9,455 nucleotides of DNA from Marine Group II euryarchaeote MED-G33. GTDB lineage: Archaea > Thermoplasmatota > Poseidoniia > Poseidoniales > Thalassarchaeaceae. Shown one piece after another: positions 1 to 6,645 of the stretch (its first letter is position 1; each line of letters starts with the position of its first letter). The notes beneath the pieces are model-generated. The model was not told the origin of the DNA. It saw only the letters and a list, made by a program, of their open reading frames with translations, and searched no databases. The position numbers were made by a program, and so were the translations under genes. The stretch spans positions 1 to 9,455 of the forward strand of contig CATISE010000069.1 of assembly GCA_949538655.1 (NCBI GenBank). The letters run 5' to 3'.

Positions 1-31
1 AAGAGAAGCGATACTTGAGAGATGTATACTA

Positions 32-50
32 ATCCGCCCTAAGGGCGGAT
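32..50. repeat. Perfect inverted repeat upstream of the biotin carboxylase gene
   Basis: Arms ATCCGCCC (32-39) and GGGCGGAT (43-50) are perfectly complementary around a TAA loop, giving an 8-bp GC-rich stem. No T-run follows, so it does not look like a classical bacterial terminator. It lies between a weak TATA-like stretch (TATAC, 25-29) and the likely start codon, so it could be an operator over the core promoter, a 5' leader hairpin, or the 3' hairpin of a gene outside the window. Function is inferred. Confidence 0.55.
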
Positions 51-88
51 GCGGCACGCCTTTGAACCGCACGCGAATGGCCAACTCT

Positions 89-1426
89 ATGTTCAAGCGC
101 GTCTTGATTGCCAATCGGGGCGAGATAGCGCTTCGAATCAGTCGAGCACTTCGTGAACTGGGTGTCGAAGTTTGCATCATTCACGGCCGTGAAGATCGTC
201 TTTCTCTTCCAGTGCGACTTTCGGATTATGCCATTCCATTGTATCGTTCCAATCCATTGGAATCGTATCTTGATTATGAAGCGGTGATTCAGGCAGCAAA
301 AGACGTCGGTGCAGAAGCCATTCATCCAGGTTATGGTTTCCTCGCCGAAAATGCTGCTTTCGTCAAACGTTGTCAGGAGGAAGGTATCACGTTCATTGGC
401 CCAAGTGCCGAAGTAATCTCCCTACTTGGTGATAAAATCGAAGCTAGGAAAGCGATGGAAGCCGCTGGACTTCCCGTCGCCAAAGGTAGTGACGAAGCCA
501 TCGAAGATGCAGAAATTGCGAGTCAATTGGCCATCGAAATTGGTTACCCAGTCATCATCAAAGCCGCTGCTGGAGGGGGTGGAATCGGTATGCAAATCGT
601 GCATCAAGAGAGTGAATTTGAATCCGCTCTGAATCTATGCCAATCGAGAGCCAAATCCGCGTTTGGGGACCACCGAGTTTTCGTAGAGAAATACATTGAG
701 GGCGCGCAACATGTTGAATTCCAAGTTCTTGCAGATGGGGAAAATGCCATTCATTTTGGGGAGCGATTTTGTTCGATTCAGAGACGTCATCAAAAGTTAC
801 TCGAAGAAGGGCCTTGGCTATCGGATGAAGTTAGAGCAAAGATTGGTTCCAAGGTTTGCGAAGGTGCTCGTGCAGTTGGTTACCGTGGTTTGGCTACATT
901 TGAATTCCTGCGCGACAAGAATGGTGAATTCTTCTTCTTAGAAGTAAACCCTCGTGTTCAAGTTGAACACACTATCACCGAGATGATCACCGGTGTTGAT
1001 TTGGTCAAATTGGGAATTCGAGTCGCTGCGGGTGAATCCCTTCCAATTACCCAAGAGGAAATTGAATTTTCAGGGCATGCCATTCAGTGTAGACTCAATG
1101 CCGAAGACCCCACCAACTTCGTACCATCTCCCGGAAAATTGTGGGATTGCCACTTCCCAGGGGGCCGAGGTGTCCGCGTCGACACACATGCTCACATTGG
1201 TTACGAAATGCCAGGATGCTTCGACTCACTATTGGCGAAAATAATCGTTTGGGGTCAAGATAGAGAAGAAGCGATTGCAAAGATGAAAGCAGCTCTAAAG
1301 GAAACAACCCTGATCGGTGTTGAAACTGTCATTCCATTGCATAAAGCGATCCTCGATGAACCCGATTTCATCGCCAGGGATATCACAATTCAATATCTTG
1401 AACACCATCCAAACTTACTCAGGTGA
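89..1426 (+). CDS. accC: Biotin carboxylase subunit (acetyl-/propionyl-CoA carboxylase type, ATP-grasp)
   Basis: Biotin carboxylases use ATP and bicarbonate to carboxylate biotin on a carrier protein, the first half-reaction of acyl-CoA carboxylases. The 445-residue length matches a free-standing subunit (E. coli AccC is about 450). Visible landmarks are the N-terminal FKRVLIANRGEIALRI motif; K158 followed by the ATP-grasp glycine loop GGGGIGM (162-168); HVE at H208; SIQRRHQK with H234 and K236; LEVNPRVQVEH (about 284-294) carrying the metal and bicarbonate ligands; and a CRLNAEDP C-terminal motif. The glycine loop has Ile where many AccC proteins have Arg or Lys. There is no fused biotinyl domain and no carrier or carboxyltransferase gene nearby, so the acyl-CoA substrate is unknown. 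ATG 89 is chosen because family members begin at this MFKRVLIANRGE motif; in-frame ATG 77 and TTG 62 are alternatives, and none has a clear Shine-Dalgarno site. The kinase gene follows 4 bases later, suggesting one transcript. Confidence 0.9.
   Translation: MFKRVLIANRGEIALRISRALRELGVEVCIIHGREDRLSLPVRLSDYAIPLYRSNPLESYLDYEAVIQAAKDVGAEAIHPGYGFLAENAAFVKRCQEEGITFIGPSAEVISLLGDKIEARKAMEAAGLPVAKGSDEAIEDAEIASQLAIEIGYPVIIKAAAGGGGIGMQIVHQESEFESALNLCQSRAKSAFGDHRVFVEKYIEGAQHVEFQVLADGENAIHFGERFCSIQRRHQKLLEEGPWLSDEVRAKIGSKVCEGARAVGYRGLATFEFLRDKNGEFFFLEVNPRVQVEHTITEMITGVDLVKLGIRVAAGESLPITQEEIEFSGHAIQCRLNAEDPTNFVPSPGKLWDCHFPGGRGVRVDTHAHIGYEMPGCFDSLLAKIIVWGQDREEAIAKMKAALKETTLIGVETVIPLHKAILDEPDFIARDITIQYLEHHPNLLR
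1421..1426 (+). promoter_or_regulatory. Shine-Dalgarno site of the PfkB kinase gene
   Basis: AGGTGA lies 4 bases before ATG 1431, and its last three bases are the TGA stop of the biotin carboxylase gene. This fixes the kinase start at 1431 instead of an upstream in-frame start inside the carboxylase gene. It also suggests translational coupling of the two genes. Confidence 0.65.
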
Positions 1427-1430
1427 TATC

Positions 1431-2405
1431 ATGAACATTCTCATAGTCGGTAGCCTCGCATACGATGACTTAGAAACTGAAGTTGGTGAAGCCAGAAATT
1501 CATTGGGTGGTTCAGGAACGTTTGCTGGTATTGCAGCGGCATTCCATGCAGGCCGATTGTTCGAGGAGGGTGGCGTGCTCCCCGTGGGTATCGTCTGTGC
1601 CGTTGGTGAGGATTTCTCCGATTCAGATCGCGAATTGCTATCTAAAATGGGCCTCGATCTACAAGGTGTCGAAACCATCCAAGGAGGTCGAACATTCCGT
1701 TGGCACGGTCGATACGAAGGTGACATGGGCCAGGCGATTACAATTGAAACTCAACAGAATGTTTTAGATGGCTATGAACCGAAAGTTCCCGTCGCATGGT
1801 GGGCACCTCGCGTACTCTTTTTGGCCAACAACCACCCTTCGATTCAAGCACAAGTTCTAGATCAATGTGAAGGTGCAAAATTCACTGCATTGGATTCGAT
1901 GAATCTGTGGATTGATATCGCCTTTGGAGAACTCTCAAATGTGCTCCGGCGGGTTGACTTAGCGATTCTCAATGATATGGAGGTTCGAATGATTGCAAAG
2001 GACGAGAACCTGATTCGTGCAGGGGAATCAATTCGTACAGGCCACGCCTTGACCGGTGGACCAGAAGGCGGTTCAGGCCCCTCAATTCTAGTCATCAAAA
2101 AAGGTGAACATGGTTGCGTTGCCCTAACCGATCATGGCCTACTTACACTCCCTGCTTTCCCGACCTCCGAAATCGTTGATCCCACTGGATGTGGTGATTC
2201 ATTTGCAGGTACGTTACTGACCTTCTTATCGGAGTCTGAAAATTTGATTCCAAGCCAAGATGAATTGCACAATGCCCTTGTGCATGCAACCGTGACAGCC
2301 TCGTTCACACTCTCAGACTTTGGCACCGGTGGGCTCACAGGTTTGGAACGTGGAGAATATCACGCAAGATTGGACGCTTACAGGCGTATTGTCGGCTTGA
2401 TTTAA
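1431..2405 (+). CDS. PfkB-family carbohydrate kinase
   Basis: This 324-residue ribokinase-fold enzyme is expected to transfer phosphate from ATP to a sugar or nucleoside hydroxyl in the cytoplasm. The N-terminus MNILIVGSLAYDDLET is the first Rossmann strand with the substrate Asp region. LGGSGTFAGIAAA corresponds to the family's Gly-Gly substrate motif. VIKKGEHG precedes the nucleotide site. DPTGCGDSFAG (250-260) is the PfkB signature, with D256 as the predicted catalytic base. The middle part (TFRWHGRYEGD, ETQQNVL, FLANNHP, ALDSMNLWI) resembles, from memory, a PfkB subgroup common in bacteria and annotated only as sugar kinase. The substrate cannot be assigned. A Gly-rich stretch (about residues 204-218) before VIKKGEHG may be a loop insertion. 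The gene follows accC by 4 bases and ends directly against the stop of the convergent gene. Whether the kinase and carboxylase share a pathway is not evident. Confidence 0.88.
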   Translation: MNILIVGSLAYDDLETEVGEARNSLGGSGTFAGIAAAFHAGRLFEEGGVLPVGIVCAVGEDFSDSDRELLSKMGLDLQGVETIQGGRTFRWHGRYEGDMGQAITIETQQNVLDGYEPKVPVAWWAPRVLFLANNHPSIQAQVLDQCEGAKFTALDSMNLWIDIAFGELSNVLRRVDLAILNDMEVRMIAKDENLIRAGESIRTGHALTGGPEGGSGPSILVIKKGEHGCVALTDHGLLTLPAFPTSEIVDPTGCGDSFAGTLLTFLSESENLIPSQDELHNALVHATVTASFTLSDFGTGGLTGLERGEYHARLDAYRRIVGLI

Positions 2406-4250
2406 TCATCCGAGCCTTGAGATGCCATGGTGCCCTGGAGGTTCCTTAGGTGGTGTAGTACTCGCCATTTGTCCAAATGCTAGTTGCTTGGTGTCTACAG
2501 CCTTCAGCAAGTCTGCAATCGGTTCAAGATCACCACTTGCAGAGAGTCGTTCAATCAGTGCATCAGTTTCATCATCGGCTAGACTACCACCTGTAGATTT
2601 CGAAAGAGTTCGCAGTCTTTCTGCGATTTCTGATTGATGATCTTGATCGGCTCTAAGACGCAGTATTTGGCCGGAACGCAGTGCCATTTCTCGATATCGA
2701 CCATCTTCAAAACCATCATCGTCTCCATAGATATCAGCATAATCATCTCCTTCAACTTTAACAGGTCTAATCATTTTGCGTGTCGGAGTTTTCGGGCTGG
2801 TCCCAATCAATGCGTTAAACCCACGCTTTGCCAATTGAGCCAGTCGACTCTGCTTCGGTGCTGCTGTGTTTCGCAATCTACGATTGGGAGAATTGCGTAG
2901 AAGTGCTCCAAATGCAGGAAATTCATCGAGACTTTGATCCTCGGTCGGTTGTTGTTGCTCTTTCGGTTCGGGTACAGCCACTCTGGCTGCAGCAACCACA
3001 CCCGGTGTACACTCTTCGCGTAGTGCATGTAGGGTCGGTTCTGGAAGTGTTGTCACTAAAGCGCTAGGTGCTTGTCTCGAATCACGAATGGCTTGTCCTG
3101 ACCATGTTGGGGCCGGCTCAGGTTGTGCAATTGGTTGTGGGGTTGGAGCAGGACTGGGGGTATCAAACATACTTCCAAAGATTCCATTTTCAGTTGTTTG
3201 CGAGGGTTCTGGATCATCAAACATCGAACCTGAGAAGAACATCCCGCCTTCTTCTTTCGCCTCGGTTAGAGCAGACTGGACTCGATTCTCTGGTACTACA
3301 TTCTTTTCGTTATACCATTGTGGCTCACCACGACCCCATGCACGTTGGTAAGCCGATTCATTGTCACTAGCTGTTGCGCCTGTAGGTGCTGGTTTTTCCC
3401 AAGGCTGAGACCAACTTTCCAATTTCTGCTGCTGTTGCCATTCATCACTTTCTGAGCGAACTTCTTGCAATGAATTTCTTGCGCGATCGAGGAGCCCTCG
3501 ACCCGCATTGTCTGCATGACTGTCGGTGGAAAACGATTCGGTAGCAGAGTTGTGTTGGATTGTTGATATCGATTCAGAAGGGATGGGTTCGGGGATTGCT
3601 CCCGCATCACCATGGTACATTGCTTTGAGTGCTTGTTCCAAATCTGCTTCATCAAAGACACCCACTTCAGGAAGGAGTTGTGCTTCTTCGATTTGTTGCG
3701 CTTGAATTAGAGTAGTTTCAGATTTGTTGGTTTGGAAAGGGGAAATTGATGGGAAGTTTGGATTTATCTGAACCTCTTCCAAACCCTCTCTTGCTTCTTC
3801 CATTGTCTTTCCATCACAGAGTCGATTAATCATCATCTGAGTTCGCAACAAAAGACTGTCAGGGCCATGTAGCATGTGTCTATCTCCCTGCTTGGTATCG
3901 ATACAGAGTGTTGGTTTACGACCGATGATCCATGCGAAAATTGTACTCGCTCCAAAAAACAGCGCATAAATTTGAATCGAACCTGAAAGAACTCGTGCTG
4001 CTAAAATGAGGGTGATGATCCCCATCCATGTCAATCCCTGTGGAATCAATGGTGTGTGGTGATGCCGAACACGATGGATGGTGTCGATGTCGACACGCAA
4101 TCCCTTTCCATCTCTTCTTTCAAGAAGTAGTGATTTCTCATTCAAGATACCCTTGATGGCTCCGCCTACTCCTGCCAGCCTGAACGTTGAGAGAACTTCA
4201 GTCCCTCGCTGCTCAGGCTGGACCCCAAAAGGTCCCTCCTGTTGATGCAT
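2406..4250 (-). CDS. Putative two-TM membrane protein with N-terminal PH-like domain and long disordered tail
   Basis: I do not recognise this 614-residue protein. Residues about 18-66 look like beta strands of a bacterial/archaeal PH-like domain (SLLLERRDGKGLRVDIDTI). Two hydrophobic segments follow, at about 70-88 and 91-109. Another strand-like segment (PTLCIDTK) and an amphipathic helix (about 131-160) come next, the arrangement of membrane-inserted PH-like proteins. Residues about 165-465 are low-complexity, rich in Gln, Ser, Pro and Glu, with few hydrophobics. They include a duplicated GSMFD-(D/T)-P motif (341-347 and 359-365) and Trp-containing patches. A basic stretch (about 455-495) precedes an acidic cluster (501-517) and a C-terminal helical region (about 538-595), which could be an interaction module. 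ATG 4250 has no clear Shine-Dalgarno site. It lies 82 bases downstream of the EF-like gene and is probably co-transcribed with it. Two helices would place both termini on the same side, presumably cytoplasmic. The PH-like assignment is tentative; the TM and disorder calls are firmer. Confidence 0.72.
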   Translation of the reverse strand: MHQQEGPFGVQPEQRGTEVLSTFRLAGVGGAIKGILNEKSLLLERRDGKGLRVDIDTIHRVRHHHTPLIPQGLTWMGIITLILAARVLSGSIQIYALFFGASTIFAWIIGRKPTLCIDTKQGDRHMLHGPDSLLLRTQMMINRLCDGKTMEEAREGLEEVQINPNFPSISPFQTNKSETTLIQAQQIEEAQLLPEVGVFDEADLEQALKAMYHGDAGAIPEPIPSESISTIQHNSATESFSTDSHADNAGRGLLDRARNSLQEVRSESDEWQQQQKLESWSQPWEKPAPTGATASDNESAYQRAWGRGEPQWYNEKNVVPENRVQSALTEAKEEGGMFFSGSMFDDPEPSQTTENGIFGSMFDTPSPAPTPQPIAQPEPAPTWSGQAIRDSRQAPSALVTTLPEPTLHALREECTPGVVAAARVAVPEPKEQQQPTEDQSLDEFPAFGALLRNSPNRRLRNTAAPKQSRLAQLAKRGFNALIGTSPKTPTRKMIRPVKVEGDDYADIYGDDDGFEDGRYREMALRSGQILRLRADQDHQSEIAERLRTLSKSTGGSLADDETDALIERLSASGDLEPIADLLKAVDTKQLAFGQMASTTPPKEPPGHHGISRLG

Positions 4251-4314
4251 CCCAGAACGTCAGCGTAACCTGCTGCTTATACAGTTTATTGGCAATCATC
4301 ACCATCAGACCCAT
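4213..4314 (-). CDS. Possible 33-residue small ORF overlapping the start of the membrane protein gene
   Basis: An ATG at 4314 opens a 33-codon frame ending in TGA at 4215-4213. The product begins MGLMVMIANKLYKQQ and ends TFWGPA. It fills most of the gap after the EF-like gene and overlaps the first 38 bases of the membrane protein gene in another frame, so it could act as a leader peptide coupling translation of that gene. There is no strong ribosome-binding site and no homology I can recall, so it may be chance. Confidence 0.18.
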   Translation of the reverse strand: MGLMVMIANKLYKQQVTLTFWDASTGGTFWGPA

Positions 4315-4332
4315 GGTTTGGGGGTCTTATTC

Positions 4333-5316
4333 TCACACGGGCGAGATGTCTTTTGCAACACCCATGATTCTCATTTTCCCTGCATCCAATTGTGCAATGA
4401 TTACTGGCGCAGCATCCCGTTTTTGTATCCACAGCGGTTGTTCCCACTCAACATTAATTTCGATCCCTTGAAGACTCGTAATCCGACCAACTTGGAACTG
4501 TAAGTCTACAGCGGCGTGAATGACGTCCCCTTCAGAGAGTTCACGTTTCTGAAATGGGGCGAGTAAAAGTGTAAATTTTGAGCCATTGTGACGTTCCAAT
4601 GCGTCCGCATCTCCGTGGGTCAAAATACAACCGCGGTGGAGTGCTTCTTCTCGAAGATTTCGAAGGGCTACGCCCACCCGATCTCCGACCAAACTTTGTT
4701 CGACATCATCATCCATTACTTGCAGACTCCGAGCAATGCCAGTTTCTTGAGCGGGCAGTACGAGAATTTCATCATGCTTGGAAACCGTTCCTGCTTGAAC
4801 ATAACCGATCGCCACCAAGCCAACTCCCTTGACATTGAAATGTTGGTCGATTGGGATGACTAGAGGAGCCGCCTCGTCACCTGCTTGTAGATTAGAGAGG
4901 AGAGATTCTCTAAGCATGTGTTCGTCCGGAGTACTCTCGTGCAAAGTCCACCCTCCAAGTCCAGCTTGATTGAGAAAGACCTGGACCTGCTCAGGATCAA
5001 CCCAACTTCCTTCTTCAGGTGAAATAATCGCATGCCCAACATGAATGCCTGCAGAACCAAAGGCAACAAGGACTTCACCAAGGGCAGCATCGATTTTATC
5101 AATTTCAACCACACCAGCTTTGGCGACATTGAGGACGCTGAGTAAGGGTCGGAGTCGTTCGGGGTGTCTAAGCGGTCTCAACAAAGACAAAATTCGCGTT
5201 TCTCCCTCAACAATTTCTTTGTAAACATATGATTCAATATCACGAACATCCCCCTTCTTTGCCAACGTTCTGGCCAGTTCCTCTGAACCAACGAAAGCGA
5301 CATTCAATACGGGCAT
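4333..5316 (-). CDS. EF-Tu/SelB-like translation factor homologue with degenerate GTPase domain
   Basis: This 327-residue protein has the domain plan of a small EF-Tu/SelB-type factor. A shortened N-terminal G-domain-like part (about 1-135) is followed by an EF-Tu domain-2 barrel (about 151-236; landmarks IDQHFNVKGVG, GYVQAGTVSKHDEILVLP, SLVGDRVGVALRN, HRGCIL) and a domain-3-like barrel (about 247-325). The N-terminus NVAFVGSEELARTLAKKG lines up with a P-loop, but the GxxxxGK[ST] pattern reads G10-SEEL-A15-R16-T17, so the second Gly and the Lys are replaced. No DxxG or NKxD motif is visible. GTP hydrolysis is therefore unlikely, while binding to tRNA, ribosome or a partner through domains 2 and 3 remains possible. 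I recall related archaeal EF-Tu-like proteins with altered G domains, but the role of this one is not known to me. ATG 5316 is chosen because the conserved NVAFVG strand begins just after it; an in-frame start at 5397 would run into the thioesterase gene. It begins 29 bases after the thioesterase stop. Confidence 0.8.
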   Translation of the reverse strand: MPVLNVAFVGSEELARTLAKKGDVRDIESYVYKEIVEGETRILSLLRPLRHPERLRPLLSVLNVAKAGVVEIDKIDAALGEVLVAFGSAGIHVGHAIISPEEGSWVDPEQVQVFLNQAGLGGWTLHESTPDEHMLRESLLSNLQAGDEAAPLVIPIDQHFNVKGVGLVAIGYVQAGTVSKHDEILVLPAQETGIARSLQVMDDDVEQSLVGDRVGVALRNLREEALHRGCILTHGDADALERHNGSKFTLLLAPFQKRELSEGDVIHAAVDLQFQVGRITSLQGIEINVEWEQPLWIQKRDAAPVIIAQLDAGKMRIMGVAKDISPV

Positions 5317-5345
5317 GTTGTCCACTGTCCATTTGCCATTGCAAT

Positions 5346-5807
5346 TTACTGGCCAGCGGCCTTCATTGCATCTCTGGCTGCTTGGGCCAAATCCCACATT
5401 CTCTGTTCATCATCACCATTGGGTGTAAATTGGGGTATTGGAATTGGCTTCATCTGGGAATCAATTGCAACCATGAAAAAGAATCCTGAACAAATTTCTT
5501 CCGTGACCCACTCACTTCGATCCAACCTTTTCGCGATGACATGTACACCTGCAGTGTGGGTACTCGTGTGTACTACGCGTGCAGTTGTTTCAATCAGGTC
5601 ACCCTGATACGCTGGGCGTTTAAATTTCAAAGCATCCACTGAAACGGTGACAAACTCACGGTGTGCGAATTTACTCGAAGCCATACCAGCAGCGGTATCC
5701 ATGATACTCATCAATCGCCCACCAAAGAGCGTATTGTACGCATTCGTATCCTGTGGAAAAACCTCATCGATTTTGGTCACGGGCTCGGTCGAGTAGGGGT
5801 CCGACAT
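5346..5807 (-). CDS. Acyl-CoA thioesterase, hotdog fold (YciA/ACOT-like)
   Basis: Hotdog thioesterases hydrolyse acyl-CoA to free acid and CoA. The 153-residue length is typical of single-domain members. The signature is plain: VFPQDTN (16-22), then TLFGGRLMSIMD (26-37), with the conserved Asn-Gly-Gly and Asp37 on the central helix, followed by strands VTVSVDALKFKRP and DLIETTARVVH. The final 30 residues form a helix. ATG 5807 is chosen because GGAG sits 6 bases upstream and the conserved core starts soon after; in-frame ATGs at 5819 and 5906 would add a low-complexity leader (ASRGGGVARGM) unlike the family. The chain-length preference cannot be read from sequence. It is the first gene of a minus-strand cluster with the EF-like and membrane protein genes, and it is divergent from the ThiI-like gene. 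Confidence 0.88.
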   Translation of the reverse strand: MSDPYSTEPVTKIDEVFPQDTNAYNTLFGGRLMSIMDTAAGMASSKFAHREFVTVSVDALKFKRPAYQGDLIETTARVVHTSTHTAGVHVIAKRLDRSEWVTEEICSGFFFMVAIDSQMKPIPIPQFTPNGDDEQRMWDLAQAARDAMKAAGQ

Positions 5808-5906
5808 CTGTATCTCCATTCCCCGGGCGACGCCTCCCCCTCTTGAGGCTGTCACTTCTTTTGTCCCGACCCATCCCATTATGGGGGTTAAGCGGTAGGA
5901 GGGCAC
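5808..5906. promoter_or_regulatory. Divergent intergenic region between thioesterase and ThiI-like genes
   Basis: About 99 bases separate two divergently oriented starts, so promoters for both must lie here or inside the flanking genes. I see no convincing TATA box in either direction; the most AT-rich spots are around CATTAT (5877-5882) and the CTTCTTTTG stretch (about 5855-5863). The right end holds a strong ribosome-binding site for the plus-strand gene (see 5897-5903). A weak 5-bp inverted repeat (GCCTC/GAGGC, about 5832-5849) is probably chance. Confidence 0.4.
5897..5903 (+). promoter_or_regulatory. Shine-Dalgarno site of the ThiI-like gene
   Basis: AGGAGGG is nearly a perfect anti-16S match and ends 3 bases before ATG 5907. 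The spacing is short but workable if pairing uses the left part of the motif. It decides the start and shows that the protein genuinely begins next to its PP-loop instead of being the tail of a longer reading frame. Confidence 0.7.
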
Positions 5907-6572
5907 ATGGCCAGTGCACCGACTTGCATCGCTCTGGTTTCAGGTGGCATTGATTCTCCAGTAGCAGTTGCTCGGATGGTGCGTGCTGGATGGCAAATTG
6001 TTCCTGTTCATTGTTCACAGGAGCCGATTACAGGTACTGAAGCTGAGGATAAAACTGCAGCAAGTCTTTCCCACTTGATTGAAAGTTTAGATGAAAACGG
6101 ATTAATCGATTCGAATCTCCGTGTTGTGACTGTCGGCGAGACGTTGGCAAAATTCACAGATCCAGACGCACATCGAGATTATTTTGTGCACATGAAAAGA
6201 CTGTTCAATTCCATTGGAAGTTCTATCGCAGAAGAGGTCGGGGCTACCGCTATTTTGACCGGTGAAAATCTCGGTCAAGTGAGTAGTCAAACGTTGGGGA
6301 ATTTGGGTGCCGTAGAAGAGGCGAGTAACTATCGAATTTTACGCCCTTTACTCGGGTTGGATAAACAAGAAATCATTGATGAGGCAAGGGTGTTGGGGAC
6401 ATATGAAATCTCGTCAGGTCCAGAGTTGTGCGATGCACTTGGTCCTGATCGGCCCACCACTGTCGCCGATATCGCTCGTTTACGTCAAAATGAGGGGGTT
6501 CAAGGAGGCCTTGAAAATTTGGCCAAAGAATGCCTTGAATCGCTTAGAATGCGGTCATTAGACCGAAAATGA
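5907..6572 (+). CDS. Stand-alone ThiI-type PP-loop (AANH) domain protein, putative tRNA sulfurtransferase-like
   Basis: This 221-residue protein matches the catalytic domain of ThiI, which adenylates U8 of tRNA and inserts sulfur to give 4-thiouridine (and in bacteria also serves thiamine synthesis). Visible motifs are the PP-loop SGGIDSP (12-18); TGENLGQVSSQTLGNL (about 118-133), the ThiI-specific GQVxSQTL signature; LRPLLGLDKQEIIDEA; and C175 in PELCDALGPDRPTT, which matches the conserved catalytic-domain Cys (C344 in E. coli ThiI). Full-length ThiI carries N-terminal ferredoxin-like and THUMP domains that bind tRNA. Here they are absent, and a strong Shine-Dalgarno site shows the protein starts at the PP-loop. 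There is no rhodanese domain and no CxxC pair; other Cys are at 7, 36 and 209. It may need a separate tRNA-binding partner or may thiolate another substrate. It is divergent from the thioesterase gene and ends in a hairpin. Confidence 0.85.
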   Translation: MASAPTCIALVSGGIDSPVAVARMVRAGWQIVPVHCSQEPITGTEAEDKTAASLSHLIESLDENGLIDSNLRVVTVGETLAKFTDPDAHRDYFVHMKRLFNSIGSSIAEEVGATAILTGENLGQVSSQTLGNLGAVEEASNYRILRPLLGLDKQEIIDEARVLGTYEISSGPELCDALGPDRPTTVADIARLRQNEGVQGGLENLAKECLESLRMRSLDRK

Positions 6573-6579
6573 TGCTCCT

Positions 6580-6599
6580 TTGGCCCCCTACGGGGCCAA
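6580..6599 (+). terminator. Perfect hairpin just after the ThiI-like stop codon
   Basis: Arms TTGGCCCC (6580-6587) and GGGGCCAA (6592-6599) pair perfectly around a CTAC loop, 7 bases after the TGA stop. The position suggests a 3'-end signal or an mRNA-stabilising hairpin. No T-run follows, so it is not a canonical intrinsic terminator. Archaeal termination usually relies on T-tracts, so calling it a terminator is inference. Confidence 0.5.
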
Positions 6600-6616
6600 C
6601 CAGCGAACGATGGGTG

Positions 6617-6623
6617 TTATATG
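6617..6623 (+). promoter_or_regulatory. Putative archaeal TATA box of the secreted protein gene
   Basis: TTATATG is the best TATA-like element in the 109-base gap between the ThiI-like and secreted protein genes. With usual archaeal spacing, transcription would start near 6645, giving a leader of roughly 35-40 bases that contains the hairpin at 6646-6662 and the Shine-Dalgarno site. No clear BRE is seen upstream. Confidence 0.4.
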
Positions 6624-6645
6624 CGGGCTTTGAGTGGACAGCGCA

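Noticed and set aside
1317..1430. Upstream in-frame start for the PfkB kinase inside the carboxylase gene
   Set aside because: The extra residues are an alternate-frame reading of accC. ATG 1431 has a Shine-Dalgarno site and starts at the first conserved strand of the fold.
3296..3661. 121-codon Met/Gln/Asn-rich frame on the minus strand
   Set aside because: It is an out-of-frame reading of the low-complexity tail region of the membrane protein gene; its composition follows from the repetitive coding sequence.
5317..5397. 27-codon N-terminal extension of the EF-like protein
   Set aside because: It would overlap the end of the thioesterase gene, and the added residues do not resemble the family, whose first strand begins just after ATG 5316.
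5832..5849. Weak inverted repeat GCCTC/GAGGC in the divergent region
   Set aside because: Only 5 bp of stem with an 8-base loop in a GC-skewed stretch; expected by chance.
5764..6018. 84-codon minus-strand frame across the divergent promoter region
   Set aside because: It overlaps both the thioesterase start and the ThiI-like gene start, each of which has much stronger protein-family support.
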